Shown here in pieces: positions 6,316 through 9,877 of a stretch of DNA of 9,877 nucleotides. Origin of the DNA: Actinomycetota bacterium (GTDB lineage: Bacteria > Actinomycetota > Actinomycetes > Streptosporangiales > Streptosporangiaceae). The number at the start of each line of letters is the position of its first letter. Within the stretch, counting starts at the first letter, position 1. The translations under genes were made by a program, and so were the position numbers. The notes beneath the pieces were generated by a model. The model searched no databases and had not been told where the DNA came from. It saw only the letters and a list, made by a program, of their open reading frames with translations. The DNA is taken from positions 4,111 to 13,987 of the forward strand of contig PLIQ01000282.1 of assembly GCA_003140115.1 (NCBI GenBank), written 5' to 3'.

Positions 6316-8024
6316 GGGAGGTCCGCTTCCAGGCGGGTCCCGCGGCCCGGCGGGCTGTCCACCCGCAGCACGCCACCGACCGAGGCCACCCGGTCGGCCA
6401 GGCCCCGCAACCCTGATCCCCCTTCGGCCCGGGCGCCCCCGGCCCCGTCGTCGCTGACCTCGATCACCAGCCGTCCGGGTAGCCCGCGGATCGTCACCTG
6501 GGCGCCGTCGGCCATCGCATGCTTGGCCACGTTGGCCAGCGCCTCGGAGACCACGAAGTACGCGGTGGCCTCGATGGCGGCCGGGAACCGCTCGTCCGGC
6601 ACCGCGGTGATCGTGACGGCCACCGGTGAGCGCTCGACCAGCGCCTGGATCGCCCCGGCCAGCCCGGTCTCGGTCAGCACCGCGGGATGGATCCCGCGGG
6701 CCAGCTCCCGCAGCTCGGTCAGCGCCTCGCGCGCCTCCTTACCCGCCGAGGTAATCAGCGCCTCGAGCTCCGGGTCCGCCCCCGCCGCACGGTCGCGGGC
6801 CATCCCCAGCGCCAGGCTCAACATCACCAGCCGCTGCTGCGCGCCATCGTGTAGATCACGCTCCAGCCGGCGTCGTTCGGCATCCCCGGCCTCGACGATC
6901 CGGGCGCGGGAGGCGCGGACCTGCTCGAGCTGGGCCTGCACCTCGGCCTGCAGCCGGGCGTGCTCCAAAGCCATGCTGGCCGCCGCGGCCGTCAGCTTCA
7001 CTAGCTGCGGCTCGAGCTCCAGTCCCTCGTCGTAGACCAGGACGGCCCCGTCCGAGCCCGCTATCGGCACCACGGCCCGGCCGTTATCCGGCCGGTCCGC
7101 GTCGACGGCCTGGCCCCCGGTATCCAGATAACCCGACCCGCCCGGCTGCCGGAACGCCAGCTGCAGAGTGGAGTCGCCGAGCGCCCGGGCCAGCGCGTCC
7201 TTGAGCCGGCCCGGCGAAGCACCCGGTTCCAGGTCGACGATCGCGGTGCCAAGCGCGCCGCCCGCCGTCCGGGCCCGCACCGTGCTGATCACGAACAGGG
7301 CCGGGCCTGCCAGCAGCACCAGCGGGAGCAGCGCGTAGGTGACCGTAGCGGAAAAGTGGAACAGATTCCCGGTCAGGATTTGTTCTGCCCCCACCGCCGG
7401 GGCAATCCACAACAGCGGCATCATGGCCCGCCGGGACCAGCCGCGCGCGGACCTCCAGTGCCGGACGATCAGGGTCAGGACGATGCCGGTGATCACGAAC
7501 CCGATGAGCGCTTCAACCGTGTTGATGGCATTCCAGGTCGGCCGGGAACTCCGGATGAGCAGCACGTTGGCCGGGCAACTAGCGTTGCATCCGCTGAACG
7601 CGGGATTCCAGAACATCGTCGCGGCCGTGTTGAACGCGATGTTCACCGCGTAGTCGGCGACGATCACCCCGCGCTCGAACCTGGACCGCATCCGTCCGCC
7701 AGGCCAGGCCAGGCCCAGCTGGGCCAAGGCCGCACCGTAGATGCCCCCGGCCGGGTACCCGATCGTCCACGCCACCGGATTGGCGAGGTTGCCCAGGATG
7801 ACCGGCACCAGGTAGAGGTAGCCGACGATCGTGAACAGCAGGCCCAGCCGGCTGGCCGGCCACCGCTGCCAGGCCGCGATCCCGGCCACCATGAACGACA
7901 GCCCGACGACCGCGAAGCTGATCTCGACCGGCACGTACCCTTGCGGGGGCCAGGACGACCAGACGAAGCAGCCCACCGCGGCGGTCGCGCCCGCGATCAG
8001 GGCTGCCCGCAGCCACCGGTTCAT
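6306..8024 (-). CDS. Membrane sensor histidine kinase, NarX/UhpB (HisKA_3) type
   Basis: 572 residues. The N-terminal 250 residues form about eight hydrophobic segments (near 7-23, 36-52, 61-84, 90-108, 120-139, 166-188, 201-218 and 227-247). A probable outside loop between the fifth and sixth segments carries Cys146 and Cys150 in SGCNASCPANVLL. Next comes a GAF-like cytoplasmic region (about 258-352), then a coiled coil (about 353-380). The dimerisation/phospho-acceptor segment DAERRRLERDLHDGAQQRLV has His392. The ATPase domain shows the N box SEALANVAKHA (493-503, Asn498), DDGAGG at 525-530 and GSGLRGLADRV at 536-546. The ATG overlaps the TAA of the upstream receiver gene (TAATG), and the 3' end overlaps the LuxR regulator, so all three are likely translated together. 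The ligand is unknown. Confidence 0.93.
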   Translation of the reverse strand: MNRWLRAALIAGATAAVGCFVWSSWPPQGYVPVEISFAVVGLSFMVAGIAAWQRWPASRLGLLFTIVGYLYLVPVILGNLANPVAWTIGYPAGGIYGAALAQLGLAWPGGRMRSRFERGVIVADYAVNIAFNTAATMFWNPAFSGCNASCPANVLLIRSSRPTWNAINTVEALIGFVITGIVLTLIVRHWRSARGWSRRAMMPLLWIAPAVGAEQILTGNLFHFSATVTYALLPLVLLAGPALFVISTVRARTAGGALGTAIVDLEPGASPGRLKDALARALGDSTLQLAFRQPGGSGYLDTGGQAVDADRPDNGRAVVPIAGSDGAVLVYDEGLELEPQLVKLTAAAASMALEHARLQAEVQAQLEQVRASRARIVEAGDAERRRLERDLHDGAQQRLVMLSLALGMARDRAAGADPELEALITSAGKEAREALTELRELARGIHPAVLTETGLAGAIQALVERSPVAVTITAVPDERFPAAIEATAYFVVSEALANVAKHAMADGAQVTIRGLPGRLVIEVSDDGAGGARAEGGSGLRGLADRVASVGGVLRVDSPPGRGTRLEADLPCP

Positions 8025-8419
8025 TACGGCTCCCGGGCCAGGAACCGGCGCAGCGCCGCGCCCGAGAGCTCATCTTTGGGCAGGAACCCGGCGGCCGGGC
8101 TGGCCGCGATCCGTGCCCCGTAGTCGCGCGCCTCGCGGGTCGAAGTCAGCACCACGACCGGAGCCGGGTCTCCGGCCGGGACGGCGGCCAGCCGCCTGGC
8201 CACCTCGAACCCGTCGAAGTCCGGCAGGCCGATGTCGAGCAGCACCAGGCCGGGCCGGACGGTCCGGACCGCCTGCGTCGCCTCCGCGCCGGTGGCCGCC
8301 TCGGCGACCGTGAAGCCGGCGGCCTCGAGCATGCCCCGGGCCAATCGCCGGAAGCCGTCGTGGTCGTCGACGATCAAGATCGCCTCGCAGGGCTGCACGG
8401 ATCCAGTCTGGCACCGCAT
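8024..8419 (-). CDS. Stand-alone receiver-domain response regulator
   Basis: 131 residues consisting of a receiver domain only. Asp18-Asp19 form the acidic pocket in LIVDDHDGF, Asp62 is the phospho-acceptor in LVLLDIGLPDFDGFE, Thr92 is in VVVLTST and Lys115 is in GFLPKDE. No output domain follows, so it would act by protein contact or as a phosphate sink or relay for the kinase encoded directly downstream (TAATG junction). ATG 8419 has only a weak GGTGG in front. GTG 8398 is an alternative start that removes seven residues ahead of the domain. It is the first gene of the three-gene signalling unit and divergent from the lipoprotein at 8573. Confidence 0.9.
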   Translation of the reverse strand: MRCQTGSVQPCEAILIVDDHDGFRRLARGMLEAAGFTVAEAATGAEATQAVRTVRPGLVLLDIGLPDFDGFEVARRLAAVPAGDPAPVVVLTSTREARDYGARIAASPAAGFLPKDELSGAALRRFLAREP

Positions 8420-8432
8420 TTAGCCACCGGCA

Positions 8433-8448
8433 TCAGGGCAGACCCTGA
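8433..8448. promoter_or_regulatory. Perfect inverted repeat, candidate operator in the divergent promoter region
   Basis: TCAGGG-CAGA-CCCTGA is a perfect 6-bp inverted repeat with a 4-nt spacer. A third copy of the half-site (TCAGGGC) lies at 8478-8484. Both are within the 153-bp region between the receiver gene (minus) and the lipoprotein gene (plus), where a shared regulator could act. No clear -35/-10 pair could be assigned for either direction; TAGCGT at 8516-8521 fits a loose -10 for the plus-strand gene. Confidence 0.35.
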
Positions 8449-8557
8449 GCATTTTCCTGGCTGACCCGGACCGGAGTTCAGGGCGCGGCCCGATCCGGCC
8501 AGCCGCCGGAATTCCTAGCGTCGACCTGGCCGGGCATCAGTCAGCCCGGGTCCGAAC

Positions 8558-8564
8558 GAAAGGA
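8558..8564 (+). promoter_or_regulatory. Strong ribosome binding site for the lipoprotein at 8573
   Basis: GAAAGGA lies 8 nt before ATG 8573, an ideal Shine-Dalgarno match and spacing that fixes the start. Confidence 0.75.
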
Positions 8565-8572
8565 CTTCAGAC

Positions 8573-9877
<1,305 letters not shown>

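Noticed and set aside
5482..7035. Plus-strand open frame of 517 codons opposite the response regulator and kinase
   Set aside because: The opposite strand carries clear receiver, LuxR and kinase motifs. This frame gives His/Arg/Gly- then Ser/Ala-rich sequence without domains.
7356..8123. Plus-strand open frame of 255 codons opposite the kinase membrane domain
   Set aside because: Arg/Asp/Gly/Pro-rich without motif, antisense to convincing transmembrane segments.

Overview
The window is very GC-rich with G/C-dominated third codon positions. Its gene families are typically actinobacterial: a NarL-type two-component cluster, lipoproteins with Ala-rich signal peptides, a pentapeptide-repeat protein with an actinobacterial-type C-terminus, and a probable leaderless promoter. 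I infer a chromosomal segment of a filamentous or related actinomycete; the genus cannot be read from this. No mobile element, tRNA, rRNA or CRISPR array was seen.

Layout. The + strand carries the 3' end of a probable signalling protein (1-156). It is followed by a tightly coupled pair, murL (247-1593) and murD2 (1590-2915), and then a lipoprotein with BNR/Asp-box repeats (3016-4260). The last of these converges, with an 11-nt overlap, on a minus-strand block. In transcription order that block is a stand-alone receiver (8419-8024), a sensor histidine kinase (8024-6306), a LuxR/NarL response regulator (6315-5629), a pentapeptide-repeat protein (5589-4978) and a SAM-dependent methyltransferase (about 4966-4250). 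Divergent from the receiver gene is a + strand lipoprotein of unknown function (8573-9595). The window ends in the 5' part of a type-B carboxylesterase (9709 onward).

The highlight is the murL-murD2 cassette. In the pathway described for Xanthomonas oryzae, and reported there to have actinobacterial orthologues, MurD2 adds L-Glu to UDP-MurNAc-L-Ala. MurL then epimerises that terminal L-Glu to D-Glu using ATP and Mg2+. The pair therefore makes the standard D-Glu-containing peptidoglycan precursor without free D-Glu from glutamate racemase. The ATGA overlap suggests the two enzymes are made together. Substitutions at positions aligned with the D-Glu pocket of MurD fit the altered amino-acid stereochemistry.

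The minus-strand block is a second unit: two response regulators flank one membrane kinase, with overlapping junctions throughout. The pentapeptide-methyltransferase pair that follows has its own probable leaderless promoter, and the methyltransferase probably starts at a CTG codon. The short divergent region between the receiver gene and the lipoprotein holds a perfect inverted repeat plus a third copy of its half-site, a candidate operator.
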